From contig CAWFFM010000014.1 of assembly GCA_963815125.1 (NCBI GenBank), positions 496,001 through 560,000 on the forward strand: a stretch of DNA of 64,000 nt, written 5' to 3'. Position numbers and translations under genes: made by a program. This document shows, piece by piece, positions 53,508 to 62,753 of the stretch (its first letter is position 1; every line of letters begins with the position of its first letter). The notes beneath the pieces were generated by a model, which did not search any database, had not been told where the DNA came from, and saw only the letters and a program-made list of their open reading frames with translations. Origin of the DNA: Actinocatenispora sp963815125 (lineage in GTDB: Bacteria; Actinomycetota; Actinomycetes; Mycobacteriales; Micromonosporaceae).

Positions 53508-55709
53508 GTGAGTTCGTCCGCCAGCGCCATCCGCCGCAAGCCGTCCGCCACCGATCTGCTCAGCGCGGCCGTCTCCGCCGTGCCCGGCGGCGCCACCCGG
53601 CCCGGCCAACTGGCCATGACCGAGGCCGTCGCGCAGGCGATCCGCACCGGGGAGCATCTGCTCGTCCAGGCCGGCACGGGCACCGGCAAGTCCCTCGCCT
53701 ACCTGGTGGCCGCACTGCTGCACGACGGTCCGGTGGTGGTGTCCACCGCGACCCTCGCGCTGCAGGCCCAACTGGTCGAGTCCGACCTGCCCCGGCTGGC
53801 CGACGCGGTCGAACCGCTGATCGGACGGCGACCGACCTACGCCGTGCTCAAGGGCCGGCACCACTACGCCTGTCTGGCCAGGTTGGATTCCGGCAGCGAG
53901 GAGCCGGAACCCGACCTGTTCGGCGAGCAGGACGGCGGCGGCTGGCTCGGTCAGGCCGGCCGGATCGGCAAGCAGGTCGTCCGGATCCGCGACTGGGTGG
54001 CGGAGAGCGAGACCGGCGACCGGGACGAACTCGACCCGGGTGTCGACGACTCGGTGTGGCGCACCGTGTCGATGCCGGCGCGCGAATGTGTCGGTGTGCA
54101 GCGCTGCCCGTTCGGCGAGGAGTGCTTCGCCGAGGCGTCCCGGGTGCGTGCCCGTTCCGCCGACATCGTGGTCACCAACCACAGCCTGCTCGCCGTCGAC
54201 ATGATGTCCGGCCGGCACATCCTGCCCTCGCACGAGGTGCTGATCGTCGACGAGGCACACGAACTGGCCGACCGGGTCACCTCCGCGGCGCGCGCCGAGA
54301 TGTCCGCCGACGCGCTGGACCGGGCCACCCGCCGGGTCCGGACGTACGTCGACGGTGGTATCACCGACCGGTTGACCGAGGCTGCGGACGGCCTGTCGGT
54401 CGCCCTCGCCGACGCCGGGGACGGCAGGCTGGTGCAGTTGCCGCCGGCCCTGCGGGACGCGGTCAGCCTGGTACAGGCCGCCGGGCGCGCCGCGGTGTCG
54501 GCGATCGCCGAGATCCGCGCGGACGACCCGGACCCGGTACGTAGGCAGCAGGCCAAGTCGACCGTACTGACACTCACCGAGGTCGCCGAACGGATCCTCG
54601 ACTGCTCCGAACACGACGTGATCTGGGTGCAGCGCGACGAGCGGTTCGGCACCTCGCTGCATGTCGCGCCGCTGTCGGTGGCCGGGCTGCTCGGCAGCCT
54701 GCTGTTCGCCGAACGCACGGTGGTCGCCACGTCGGCGACGCTGGCCCTGGGCGGCCGGTTCGACACCGTGGCCGCCGGACTGGGTCTGCCCGCGGCCTAC
54801 GGCCGGACCCCCGCCACCGACGACGTACGGCCGGCCGAGCCGCCCGCGGACGCGCCCGAACCGTCCCGGGCGCAGTGGCCGTCCCGGTCCACCCAGCCGT
54901 TCCTGGTCGCCGACGCGGAGCAGGACGACGCCGCACCGCCGATCTGGCGGGCACTGGACGTCGGCTCGCCCTTCGACTATCCGAAGCAGGGCATCCTGTA
55001 CGTCGCCGCACAACTTCCCCGCCCCACCCAGTCCGGGCTCTCCGAGCCCGCGGGCGCCGAACTGGTACGGCTGGTCAGCGCGCTCGGGGGTCGCACACTG
55101 GGACTGTTCTCCTCTCGTCGGGCAGCCGAGCGTGCCGCCCAGGTCGTACGGGACCGCACCGACCTGACCATCTATCTGCAGGGCGACGAGGCGCTGCCGA
55201 TCCTGGTCCGCAAGTTCCGGTCCGAGCAGGCGAGCTGCCTGTTCGGGGTGATGAGCCTGTGGCAGGGCGTCGACGTGCCCGGCGACTCGTGCCAGCTCGT
55301 GGTGATCGACCGGCTGCCGTTCCCCCGACCGGATGAGCCGCTCGCCGCAGCCCGCAGCGCCGCCGTCGACTCCGCCGGCGGCTCCGGCTTCGCGTCGGTC
55401 AGTGTGCCGATCGCCGCGGTACGGCTGGCCCAGGGCGTGGGCCGGCTGGTCCGCACCAGCAGTGACCGCGGTGTGGTCGCGGTCCTCGACCCACGACTGC
55501 ACACCGCCCGCTCGTACGGGCCCTACCTGCGGGCATCGCTGCCCCCGTTCTGGTACACCACGAACACGGGCGTGGTGCACGGCGCTCTGGACCGGCTCGC
55601 CGGAACCTCGGTCCGGGCCGCCGACGCCACACCGGGCGGCGCATCGACGCGCGACACCGCACCGGGCAGCACCGCGACAGGCAACACCGCGCCGGCGGCG
55701 ACCGGCTGA
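53508..55709 (+). CDS. dinG: DinG/XPD-like ATP-dependent DNA helicase
   Basis: A 733-residue superfamily 2 helicase. Walker A QAGTGTGKS ends at residue 62, DEAH is at 248-251, and four cysteines at 122, 194, 200 and 206 fit the 4Fe-4S cluster of DinG/XPD helicases, which unwind 5'-3'. Late motifs QGVDVPGDSCQLVVIDRLPFPRPDEP and RLAQGVGRLVRTSSDRG are present. No Shine-Dalgarno; TAGCGT at 53494-53499 lies 8 nt before the GTG, suggesting a leaderless transcript. The Ala/Thr-rich last 40 residues are low complexity. Confidence 0.92.
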   Translation: MSSSASAIRRKPSATDLLSAAVSAVPGGATRPGQLAMTEAVAQAIRTGEHLLVQAGTGTGKSLAYLVAALLHDGPVVVSTATLALQAQLVESDLPRLADAVEPLIGRRPTYAVLKGRHHYACLARLDSGSEEPEPDLFGEQDGGGWLGQAGRIGKQVVRIRDWVAESETGDRDELDPGVDDSVWRTVSMPARECVGVQRCPFGEECFAEASRVRARSADIVVTNHSLLAVDMMSGRHILPSHEVLIVDEAHELADRVTSAARAEMSADALDRATRRVRTYVDGGITDRLTEAADGLSVALADAGDGRLVQLPPALRDAVSLVQAAGRAAVSAIAEIRADDPDPVRRQQAKSTVLTLTEVAERILDCSEHDVIWVQRDERFGTSLHVAPLSVAGLLGSLLFAERTVVATSATLALGGRFDTVAAGLGLPAAYGRTPATDDVRPAEPPADAPEPSRAQWPSRSTQPFLVADAEQDDAAPPIWRALDVGSPFDYPKQGILYVAAQLPRPTQSGLSEPAGAELVRLVSALGGRTLGLFSSRRAAERAAQVVRDRTDLTIYLQGDEALPILVRKFRSEQASCLFGVMSLWQGVDVPGDSCQLVVIDRLPFPRPDEPLAAARSAAVDSAGGSGFASVSVPIAAVRLAQGVGRLVRTSSDRGVVAVLDPRLHTARSYGPYLRASLPPFWYTTNTGVVHGALDRLAGTSVRAADATPGGASTRDTAPGSTATGNTAPAATG

Positions 55710-55746
55710 CCGGCTGACAATGCACCGGCGACCGCCGGCGGACGGA

Positions 55747-57195
55747 TCAGTCGGGCCGGCTCTGGTCCGAGCCGGCCGGCGGTGTCGGCGGTCCGGTGTC
55801 AGGGTCGGCCCGCGTCTCCGACGGTTCGGCATCCGCGACCCTGGGCGGGGAAGGCTCGGCGGCACCGGTGGACTGCGGCGGTGGCAGTGCCGGCAGCGCA
55901 GCGACCTCCGGATCCAGTCCGTGTCGGTGTCGGGCCACGAGATGCCGGATCGCGGTGTTGGCGACCGCGATCGACGGGACGGCGATGAGCCCGCCGAAGA
56001 TCCCTGCGATGGCTATGCCGCCGGTGATCCCGAGGATCACGCCGAGCGGGTGGATCGCCACCGCGCGGCCCATGATCAACGGTTGCAGCAGGTGCCCCTC
56101 GATCTGCTGCACCCCCAGCACCACGATCATCACCACGATCGCGGCGAGGAAACCCTGGGTGACCAGCGTGACCAGGACCGCCACCACGCCCGACACGGTC
56201 GCCCCGACGATCGGGATGAAGGCACCCAGGAAGACCAGCGCGGCGAGCGGGATCGCCAGGCTGAACGGTACCTGCACCGCGACGATGCCGATCCCGATGA
56301 AGACCGCGTCGATGAATGCGACCAGTACGGTCGCCCGCACGTAGGCCACCAGCGTCTTCCAGGACGCGCTGCCGGCGTCGTCGACCGCCAGCCGGGCGTG
56401 CCGGGGCAGGGCCAGTTGGAGGATGAAGTTCCAGATACCGCGGCCGTCACGGACCAGGAAGAAGGTGGTGAACAGGATCAGGAAGATGTCGACCAGGACC
56501 TCGCCGACAGTGGTCGCGGTGGACAGCGCGCCGGTGGTCAGGACGCCTTTGTTGTCGCTGAGCCAGCCCTGCGCGGTGGCCAGCGCCCCGGTGATCTGCT
56601 TGTCGGAGATGTGCAGCGGCCCGTTGTGCAGCCAGCTCTGGATCTGCTGGAGCCCGGCCGCGACGTTCTCGGAGAGCTGGCTGAAGCCGTTGATGAAGGA
56701 CGTGATGACGCCGGTCAGCACGCCGGCCACCACCACGATGCCGGTGATCAGCATGATCAGGGAGGCGAGCGAGCGTGGTACGCCGTGCCGGTGCAGCCAG
56801 TTCGCACCAGGTTGCAGCATCGCCGTGAGAAGCAGCGCGATGATTGCCGGAACGACCACGTTGCCGACATAGGTCAGCAGGTAGAAGATGCCGTAGACGG
56901 CTGCCGCGATCACGATCATCCGCCACGCCCAGGCGGCCGCCACCCGGACACCGCGCGGTACCGCCGCTTCGGCCGGGACGTAGCCGGCGGGCAGGGGTGT
57001 CCCGCTCACCGATCCGACGGACGGATCGACCAGGGGCCCACCCGCGCTGGGCTGCGCCTGACCGGCCCCGCCCTCGACGGCCTCCTGCGCCTCGGCAGCC
57101 TCCGACTCGGCCAGCAACGCCTCGTCACTGCGCTCCCGACCGTCCTCCAGCCGCCCACGGGCGACCTGCCAGGCACGTCGGGCCCGGCTGCGCAC
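55747..57195 (-). CDS. AI-2E family (PerM/YdiK-like) membrane transporter
   Basis: A 482-residue protein. About 90 hydrophilic N-terminal residues are followed by seven to eight membrane spans. Family motifs include IALLLTAMLQPGANWLHRHGVPRSLASLI near the start of the core and FLGAFIPIVGATVSGVVAVLVTLVTQG near the end. The C-terminal tail (last 80 residues) is Pro/Glu-rich. The family is named after AI-2 exporter TqsA, but the substrate here is unknown. GTG 57195 is used; a CTG 18 nt upstream with a better AAGGGGGAG site could be the true start. Confidence 0.85.
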   Translation of the reverse strand: MRSRARRAWQVARGRLEDGRERSDEALLAESEAAEAQEAVEGGAGQAQPSAGGPLVDPSVGSVSGTPLPAGYVPAEAAVPRGVRVAAAWAWRMIVIAAAVYGIFYLLTYVGNVVVPAIIALLLTAMLQPGANWLHRHGVPRSLASLIMLITGIVVVAGVLTGVITSFINGFSQLSENVAAGLQQIQSWLHNGPLHISDKQITGALATAQGWLSDNKGVLTTGALSTATTVGEVLVDIFLILFTTFFLVRDGRGIWNFILQLALPRHARLAVDDAGSASWKTLVAYVRATVLVAFIDAVFIGIGIVAVQVPFSLAIPLAALVFLGAFIPIVGATVSGVVAVLVTLVTQGFLAAIVVMIVVLGVQQIEGHLLQPLIMGRAVAIHPLGVILGITGGIAIAGIFGGLIAVPSIAVANTAIRHLVARHRHGLDPEVAALPALPPPQSTGAAEPSPPRVADAEPSETRADPDTGPPTPPAGSDQSRPD

Positions 57196-57309
57196 TTCCT
57201 CGAAGCGACTCAGAGCTCCCCCTTGCCGTGACCTGGCTGCCTACACCGTACCGGCGGTTGTCGATACCCGACAGTCGACGAGGCGCCGCGAGCCGGTAGC
57301 GTCGGTGAC

Positions 57310-57678
57310 GTGGACATGCAGGACACCGGTACGACCGCCGGGGCGGCAGTGGACGACCTCGACCAGGGGCTGCCCATCCGGCTGCTGCACGACCGGGTGC
57401 TGGTCCGGCTCGAAGGTGGCGAGGGCGAACGTCGGTCGGCCTCCGGCATCGTGATCCCGGCCACCGCATCCATCGGCCACCGGCTGTCCTGGGCGGTGGC
57501 GGTGGCGGTCGGGCCCAACGTACGGGCCGTCAAGACCACCGACCGGGTGCTGTTCGACCCCGACGACCGGTCCGAGGTCGAGCTGCACGGCCGCCAGTAC
57601 ATCCTGCTGCGGGAACGCGACGTGCATGCCGTGGCCGCCGCCCGGGTCGAGCAGAACGGGACCGGCCTGTACCTCTAG
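57310..57678 (+). CDS. GroES (Cpn10)-like protein
   Basis: A 122-residue protein with the Cpn10 pattern: PIRLLHDRVLVRLEGGEGERRSASGIVIPATA, AVAVAVGPNVRAVKTTDRVLFDPDDRSEVELHGRQYILLRERDV. It is longer at both ends than GroES (about 97 residues), and there is no groEL nearby, so a divergent stand-alone member is likely. TAGCGT at 57297-57302 lies 7 nt before the GTG (GTG GAC ATG), consistent with leaderless expression. It is divergent from the AI-2E gene. Confidence 0.8.
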   Translation: MDMQDTGTTAGAAVDDLDQGLPIRLLHDRVLVRLEGGEGERRSASGIVIPATASIGHRLSWAVAVAVGPNVRAVKTTDRVLFDPDDRSEVELHGRQYILLRERDVHAVAAARVEQNGTGLYL

Positions 57679-57714
57679 CCGCATCGGCGCGGATGCCGGC
57701 CCGGCGTCGGCGCA

Positions 57715-58347
57715 TCATCCGCGATCGGTCGGCACCGGCCAGGGCAGTACGGTCAGCGCCGGCCATTCGGCCCGCCAGCGGGCCGCCTTCTGCTCGTACA
57801 CCTCCTGCGGTGCCAGTACCGGGTTGGGCCGCACCACGAGGTCGAACACGTCCGTGAGGCCGTGTGGCGCGTAGACGGTGGCGACCCCGTCGGGGCCGGT
57901 ACGGACCCCGACGCAGCAGGTGGTGGCGGCGAAGTGGTCGATCGCGTCCTCGGTACTGGTGAACGGCACGCCCGGTACGCCGAACTTCTGCTCGTACCAG
58001 AGATGTACCCGCGCCTCGTTGCGTACCTCGACCCGCGCCCCGTACCGCGCGGTCAGCTCCTCGAACAGCGCTGCGGCCCGCCGGATCACCACGTCCTCGG
58101 CGGCGTAGGACTCATCGGACCGGTCGAAGTAGAACAGGTCGTAGTCCTGGATACCGTCGGTCGGTGACCGGCCGGACCTGGCGTTCCAGACGGTCTGGAA
58201 GACCGCGCCGGCGGTGAGGTACCAGCCGGGCAGGTCCAGCTGCGGGGTGAGCCGCAGCAGTTCGCGGATCACCGGGTTGCCGTACAGCAGCGTCAGCAGC
58301 TCGTCCTGCCGGGCGGCCGGCGGTGCGGGCGTGGTCAGTTCCGCCAC
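57715..58347 (-). CDS. Nucleotidyltransferase-like protein (COG3575-type)
   Basis: A 210-residue protein: WYLTAGAVFQTVWNA, then GIQDYDLFYFDRSDESYAAEDVV with the acidic DYDLFYFD motif of the small nucleotidyltransferase-fold family, and RVHLWYEQKFG. The family is uncharacterised in most bacteria. The GTG start overlaps the upstream prsW-like stop by 13 bp, so translation is coupled. The longer frame upstream is the wrong frame of that gene. Confidence 0.8.
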   Translation of the reverse strand: MAELTTPAPPAARQDELLTLLYGNPVIRELLRLTPQLDLPGWYLTAGAVFQTVWNARSGRSPTDGIQDYDLFYFDRSDESYAAEDVVIRRAAALFEELTARYGARVEVRNEARVHLWYEQKFGVPGVPFTSTEDAIDHFAATTCCVGVRTGPDGVATVYAPHGLTDVFDLVVRPNPVLAPQEVYEQKAARWRAEWPALTVLPWPVPTDRG

Positions 58348-60116
58348 TGCAGACCACCGGGCATCGGCATCGAACTCAACGCGACGGGTAGCGGCACGAC
58401 CGGCTGTTCGGGCGGGGGCAGGGTGCGTACCGAGCCGTCCGGGAACTGGACGTGGTAGTTCGTGCCGTCCCACAGCACCGGCGGCATCTGCGGGTCCCGG
58501 CCGGAGAACGTCTGCCGGTAGCCACCCATCGAGGTGAGCAGCTCGCGTTCCTTGCCCGGGAACTCCTCGGTACCGAATCCGCGCAGGGCCGCGATCCGGG
58601 CCAGGGCCAGGGTACTCAGCGCGAACTGGTATGCCTCCATCGCGCGGGCCCCGGCCGGGCCGGCCACCCGGCGGGCCCAGCGACGGGCCGCCATCCGACG
58701 GTTCATGGTGGCCAGCGCACCGAGTTCCGGCGGACTGAGCCAACCCGCCCGGACGTACGGCCGCAGCATCGTGGCCATCTGGCGGCCCTCGTAGCCGCGG
58801 GCCCACAGCGCGACGCCGACGGCGGCGAAGAAGATCGGCGCCATCACCACCAGGTAGCCGGTCAGTACGGCCTGTACGCCGAGGCTGGACATCAGGTTCC
58901 AACCGCTGTGCAGGCACATCGCGCCGATCCAGCCGGCCAGCGGGGCCAGCCAGCGGACCCTGCGGTCGGTGGCGCCGGCGGAGAGCCCGAACCCGATACC
59001 GGTCATGGTGGTGAACAGCGGGTGGGCGAAGCCGGACATGCCGATCCGTACCACGAACAGCACGGCGAGCTGGATGGCGCCGGTCAGCGCACCGCCGGCC
59101 TGCGAGCCGGTGACGTAGATCCCACCCAGGTAGAGGATGTTCTCCGCCATCGCGAACCCGGTGGCGGACAGGCCGAAGTAGACGATGCCGTCGACGACGC
59201 TGATCGGCTGCCGGCGGCGACGGCGCAGGAAGATCAGCAGCAGTACGGGACCGAGCGCCTTCATCGTCTCCTCGATGAACGGCGCGACCAGCACGGCGTC
59301 CGCGGCCCCGGACAGGCCGGCCTTTTCGAACAGGTACGCGCCCAGGGTGTTGACGCCCAGCGCCACCGAGGTCGCCACGCACGATCCCCAGCCGAACACG
59401 AACGCCAGGTACTTCCACGGCTCCGGTTCGTAGCGGTCCAGCCACAGGAAGCAGATCACCAGGAACGGCACCGGGATGACCGCGGTGAGCAGGCCGATGG
59501 CGAAGGCGGCGGGCCCGAGATTGGTGCCGACGATGAAGATGATCACCAGTGCGCCGACCACGATCGGCGCGATGACCGCGACCATCCGGATCAGCCGGCC
59601 CCAGTCGAACCGGGGCCGGCGGGGAGCTTCGAGGGCGGCGACCGTCGGGTCGAACGGGAATCCCTGCTGGCCCGGTCCATGCCCGGCCGGCGGGCCGGGC
59701 TGGCGCGACGTCGACCGCATCGGGTCGGGCCGCCCTGGCGCCTGGGGCGGGGGCTGTCCGGGCCGACCGGGGCCCGGCGCACCGTAGCCGGGTCGACCGG
59801 GACCGGCTTGACCAGGACCGGGCTGACCGTGACCGGGCTGACCGTGACCGGCGGTGGGCCACAGCGGTTCGGGGTGCCCGGCCGGAGCCCGGGGTGGCGC
59901 GGGAGGCCGGCGGTCCGGCGGGCCGGCCACGGTGTCCGGCGACGCCCACGGCGACGACGGCGCGGCCGGCGCCGGGCCAGTGGGCAGCCGGCCAGCCGGA
60001 CCCGGAGCAGGGCCGGCCGGAGCTGGGTGCCCGGACTCGGCCGGACGATGCTGCTGCGGCTCGTCCGAGGAGCCGGCCGGTGGGCCGGAGGTCCCAGAAG
60101 GCGGGAGTTCTGCCAT
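58335..60116 (-). CDS. PrsW family intramembrane metalloprotease
   Basis: A 593-residue membrane protein. The first 175 residues are a Pro/Gly/Gln-rich cytoplasmic tail. The core has about eight spans with PrsW motifs: APFIEETMKALG (EExxK), FAMAENILYL (FxxxEN), SGFAHPLFTTMTG and CLHSGWNL. PrsW proteases cleave membrane anti-sigma factors in Bacillus; target here unknown. The C-terminal 100 residues (GGYRQTFSGRDP...) are extra. It is divergent from the SAM-IV riboswitch gene. Confidence 0.9.
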   Translation of the reverse strand: MAELPPSGTSGPPAGSSDEPQQHRPAESGHPAPAGPAPGPAGRLPTGPAPAAPSSPWASPDTVAGPPDRRPPAPPRAPAGHPEPLWPTAGHGQPGHGQPGPGQAGPGRPGYGAPGPGRPGQPPPQAPGRPDPMRSTSRQPGPPAGHGPGQQGFPFDPTVAALEAPRRPRFDWGRLIRMVAVIAPIVVGALVIIFIVGTNLGPAAFAIGLLTAVIPVPFLVICFLWLDRYEPEPWKYLAFVFGWGSCVATSVALGVNTLGAYLFEKAGLSGAADAVLVAPFIEETMKALGPVLLLIFLRRRRRQPISVVDGIVYFGLSATGFAMAENILYLGGIYVTGSQAGGALTGAIQLAVLFVVRIGMSGFAHPLFTTMTGIGFGLSAGATDRRVRWLAPLAGWIGAMCLHSGWNLMSSLGVQAVLTGYLVVMAPIFFAAVGVALWARGYEGRQMATMLRPYVRAGWLSPPELGALATMNRRMAARRWARRVAGPAGARAMEAYQFALSTLALARIAALRGFGTEEFPGKERELLTSMGGYRQTFSGRDPQMPPVLWDGTNYHVQFPDGSVRTLPPPEQPVVPLPVALSSMPMPGGLQWRN

Positions 60117-60149
60117 GGGACCACCCTAACGAGGTTATGCTTCCGGGCA

Positions 60150-60266
60150 GGTCACGAGTGCCAGCGCGTAGCCCCGGCTTGCTGGCCGGCAACCCTCGCT
60201 TCCGCGGTGGGGTGCCCCGGGTGAAGACCAGGCCCGTCACACAGAGGTGTCGGGCAAGCGCGGACC
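60150..60266 (+). ncRNA. SAM-IV riboswitch
   Basis: GGTCACGAGTGCCAGCG, then CCCCGGCTTGCTGGCCGG, CAACCCTC, CCGCGGTGGGGTGCC and CCGGGTGAAGACC, and a distal GGCAAGCGCGGACC, in the order and spacing of SAM-IV riboswitches of actinobacteria. These bind S-adenosylmethionine and regulate sulfur genes. Downstream, CCCAC/GTGGG and GGACCC/GGGTCC pairs (60262-60289) can form the expression platform just before the ribosome site (GGAG at 60301). The gene controlled is the cysteine-desulfurase-like enzyme at 60311. Confidence 0.88.
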
Positions 60267-60310
60267 CTGATTCCCACGGGGTGGGGTCCTTGGCCCTTTC
60301 GGAGACATCC

Positions 60311-61732
60311 ATGCCGACCAGTCCTGCGCACCCGTCCACCTCCTCGGGTGTGTTCCGTCTCCATCCGGTTCCGGTACGGCACCGGCCCGTCACACCACCG
60401 CCCGCGCCCGACCCGCTCGCCCTGCTGGATGCCGACCTGCGGGTGCCGCTGGTCACCGGCGGCGAGACCGGGTACGCGAACTTCGACTACGCGGCCAGCG
60501 CACCGTGTGTCGTGGCCGCCGCCGACGCGGTGACCGGACTGCTGCCGCGCTACGCCAGCGTGCACCGGGGTGCCGGACTGCCGTCGCAGCTGTGCAGCCG
60601 CCGGTACGAGGAGGCCCGCCGCAGCGTCGCGGAGTTCCTGGGCTGCCGCCCCGACGACAGTGTGCTGTTCACCCGCAACACCACCGACGCGACGAATCTG
60701 CTGGCCCGGGCGTTGCCGGCGGATACCGTCACCCTGGTTTCCGGCGCCGAGCACCACGCGACGCTGCTGCCCTGGCAGCGGCCGGTACGGCTGCCGGTCC
60801 CGACCAGTCCGGGTGATGCGGTCCAGGCGGTCGGCGCGGCGCTGCACGAGCTGCGCCGTAGCGGCCCCACCCGGCACGCACCGATCCTGGTCGCGGTGAC
60901 CGGTGCGTCGAACGTGACCGGCGAGCTGTGGCCGGTACGCGACATCACCACGGTGGCCCACCGGTACGGTGCCCGGGTCTTCCTGGATGCCGCCCAGTTG
61001 GCGCCGCACCGGCCGGTGGATGTGACCGCGCTGGAGGTGGACTACGTGGCCCTGTCCGGGCACAAGCTGTACGCGCCGTTCGGCGCGGGGGTGCTGGCCG
61101 GGCGGCCGGACTGGCTGGCCGATGCGGCGCCGTATCTGGCCGGTGGCGGCGCCACCGCGCGGGTCGGCGATGCGACGGGCGATGTGCGCTGGTCCGACGG
61201 GGTGGCCCGGCACGAGGCGGGCAGCCCGAACGTACTGGGTGCGGTCGCCCTCGGCGCGGTCTGCCGGGCGCTGGCCGGCAGCGACCGGGCGGCGGTGACG
61301 GCGCGGGAGGAGCGGCTCACCGCACGCCTGCGGGACGGTCTGGCGGCCATCCCGGGGGTGCTGTCGTTGAGCATGTTCTCGCCGACCGCCGCGCGGGTCG
61401 GGATCGCCGCGTTCGCGGTACGGGGGCTGGATTCCGCGGTGCTGGCCGCCGCGCTGTCCGCGGAGTACGGCATCGGGGTGCGGGACGGGTTGTTCTGCGC
61501 GCATCCGCTGACCCGTCGGCTGCTGCTGGAGGCGGACGGTCGGGCGGCCGGCCGGTCCGCGGGGGCGCTGCCGGCGACCGCGGTACGGGCCAGCATCGGC
61601 CTGGGCACGACCACCACACAGGTGGACCGGTTGACCGCCGCGGTACGGGAACTGGCCACTTCAGGTCCACAGTGGACATATGAGACGGTGGCGGGTCGTC
61701 CGGCGCCGGTGCCGGACCCGCGCAGCTGGTGA
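60311..61732 (+). CDS. Class V aminotransferase, cysteine-desulfurase-like (SufS/CsdA type)
   Basis: A 473-residue PLP enzyme. YANFDYAASAPCVVAAADAV matches the N-terminal LD.AA.. pattern, AEHHATLLPW the conserved His region, VFLDAAQLAPHRPVDV the PLP-Asp region, and LSGHKLYAPFGAG holds the PLP lysine Lys252. RASIGLGTTTTQVDRL ends the fold. The SAM-IV riboswitch upstream ties it to sulfur amino-acid supply; a desulfurase or lyase acting on a sulfur substrate is likely, the exact reaction unknown. ATG 60311 with GGAG 6 nt upstream. Confidence 0.9.
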   Translation: MPTSPAHPSTSSGVFRLHPVPVRHRPVTPPPAPDPLALLDADLRVPLVTGGETGYANFDYAASAPCVVAAADAVTGLLPRYASVHRGAGLPSQLCSRRYEEARRSVAEFLGCRPDDSVLFTRNTTDATNLLARALPADTVTLVSGAEHHATLLPWQRPVRLPVPTSPGDAVQAVGAALHELRRSGPTRHAPILVAVTGASNVTGELWPVRDITTVAHRYGARVFLDAAQLAPHRPVDVTALEVDYVALSGHKLYAPFGAGVLAGRPDWLADAAPYLAGGGATARVGDATGDVRWSDGVARHEAGSPNVLGAVALGAVCRALAGSDRAAVTAREERLTARLRDGLAAIPGVLSLSMFSPTAARVGIAAFAVRGLDSAVLAAALSAEYGIGVRDGLFCAHPLTRRLLLEADGRAAGRSAGALPATAVRASIGLGTTTTQVDRLTAAVRELATSGPQWTYETVAGRPAPVPDPRSW

Positions 61733-61768
61733 CCGATGTACGGCGGCGCAGGTGCCGCCGTACATCGG
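61733..61768. terminator. Perfect 15-bp stem-loop, bidirectional terminator
   Basis: CCGATGTACGGCGGC (61733-61747), 6-nt loop, exact complement at 61754-61768, starting directly after the aminotransferase stop. It lies between convergent genes (aminotransferase and sigma factor) and can serve both. Confidence 0.7.
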
Positions 61769-61829
61769 GTTTCCGACAGCACAGACGCCGGGCCGCTACC
61801 ATGGCGGCCCGGCGCCCGGGATCAGGTGC

Positions 61830-62753
61830 TCACATCGAGCCGAGGCCCTCGCGGAGCTGGTTGAGCGACCGGGTCAGCAGACGCGAGACGTGCATCTGCG
61901 AGATGCCGACACGCTCGGCGATCTGCGACTGGGTCAGGTTACCGAAGAACCGCAGGATCACGATCTTCTGCTCGCGTTCCGGCAGCTTGGCGATCAACGG
62001 TCGGAGCGACTCCCGGTCCTCGACGCAGGCCATGTTCGGGTCCAGGTCACCGAGCCGGTCCTGTACCGCCATGCCACCTTCGTCGCCGGTGCCGACCGGG
62101 GTGGACAGTGACATCGCGGTGTAGGCGTTGCCGGAGTCCAAGCCCTCGATGACCTCGTCCTCGGTCACCCCGAGGTGCTGCGCCAGGTCGGCCACCGTCG
62201 GGGACCGGCCGAGCTTCTGGGTCAGCGGGCCGGTCGCGTTGGTGATGGCCAGCTTCAGTTCCTGCAACCGGCGCGGAACGCGTACGCTCCAGCCCTTGTC
62301 GCGGAAGTGCCGCTTCAGCTCGCCGGCGATCGTCGGTACGGCGTAGCTGGTGAACTCCACACCACGGGACGGGTCGTAGCCGTCCACCGACTTGATCAGC
62401 CCGATGGTGGCGACCTGTACCAGGTCGTCGTACTGCTCGCCGCGGTTGCGGAAGCGGCGGGCGAGGTGCTCGGCGAGCGGCAGGTACCACTCGATGGTGC
62501 GTCCCCGCAGCCGCGGGCGGTCCGGGTGGCCGGCGGGCAGGTCGCACAGCCGGGTCAACAGCATCCGGCCGACCTCGTCGGACCGGCGGCGGGTGACGGT
62601 GTTCCCCGGGGCCGAGTGTCCGGTCATCGGGGTCTCCGGTGCCGGCGGCCAGTTGACGGCCTGTTCCGACAGGGCGGATTCGAACCCGTGGGCCGTCCGC
62701 TGGTCCGGGACGACCGAGGTGTGGGTACGGGACAGAACGGGTGACGTGGTCAT
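61830..62753 (-). CDS. SigB/SigF-type RNA polymerase sigma factor
   Basis: A 307-residue group 3 sigma factor (SigB/F/G branch). Region 2: YLPLAEHLARRFRNRGEQYDDLVQVATIGLIKSVDGYDPSRGVEFTSYAVPTIAGELKRHFRDKGWSVRVPRR. Region 3: GRSPTVADLAQHLGVTEDEV. Region 4: LPEREQKIVILRFFGNLTQSQIAERVGISQMHVSRLLTRSL. The first 60 residues are a variable extension. ATG 62753 has AAGGAG 8 nt upstream. No anti-sigma gene is adjacent, unlike many sigF loci, so control is not visible here. Confidence 0.95.
   Translation of the reverse strand: MTTSPVLSRTHTSVVPDQRTAHGFESALSEQAVNWPPAPETPMTGHSAPGNTVTRRRSDEVGRMLLTRLCDLPAGHPDRPRLRGRTIEWYLPLAEHLARRFRNRGEQYDDLVQVATIGLIKSVDGYDPSRGVEFTSYAVPTIAGELKRHFRDKGWSVRVPRRLQELKLAITNATGPLTQKLGRSPTVADLAQHLGVTEDEVIEGLDSGNAYTAMSLSTPVGTGDEGGMAVQDRLGDLDPNMACVEDRESLRPLIAKLPEREQKIVILRFFGNLTQSQIAERVGISQMHVSRLLTRSLNQLREGLGSM

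Noticed and set aside
57715..60456. A single 913-codon minus-strand gene
   Set aside because: Only its last 210 codons have family features; the rest is the wrong frame of the PrsW gene.
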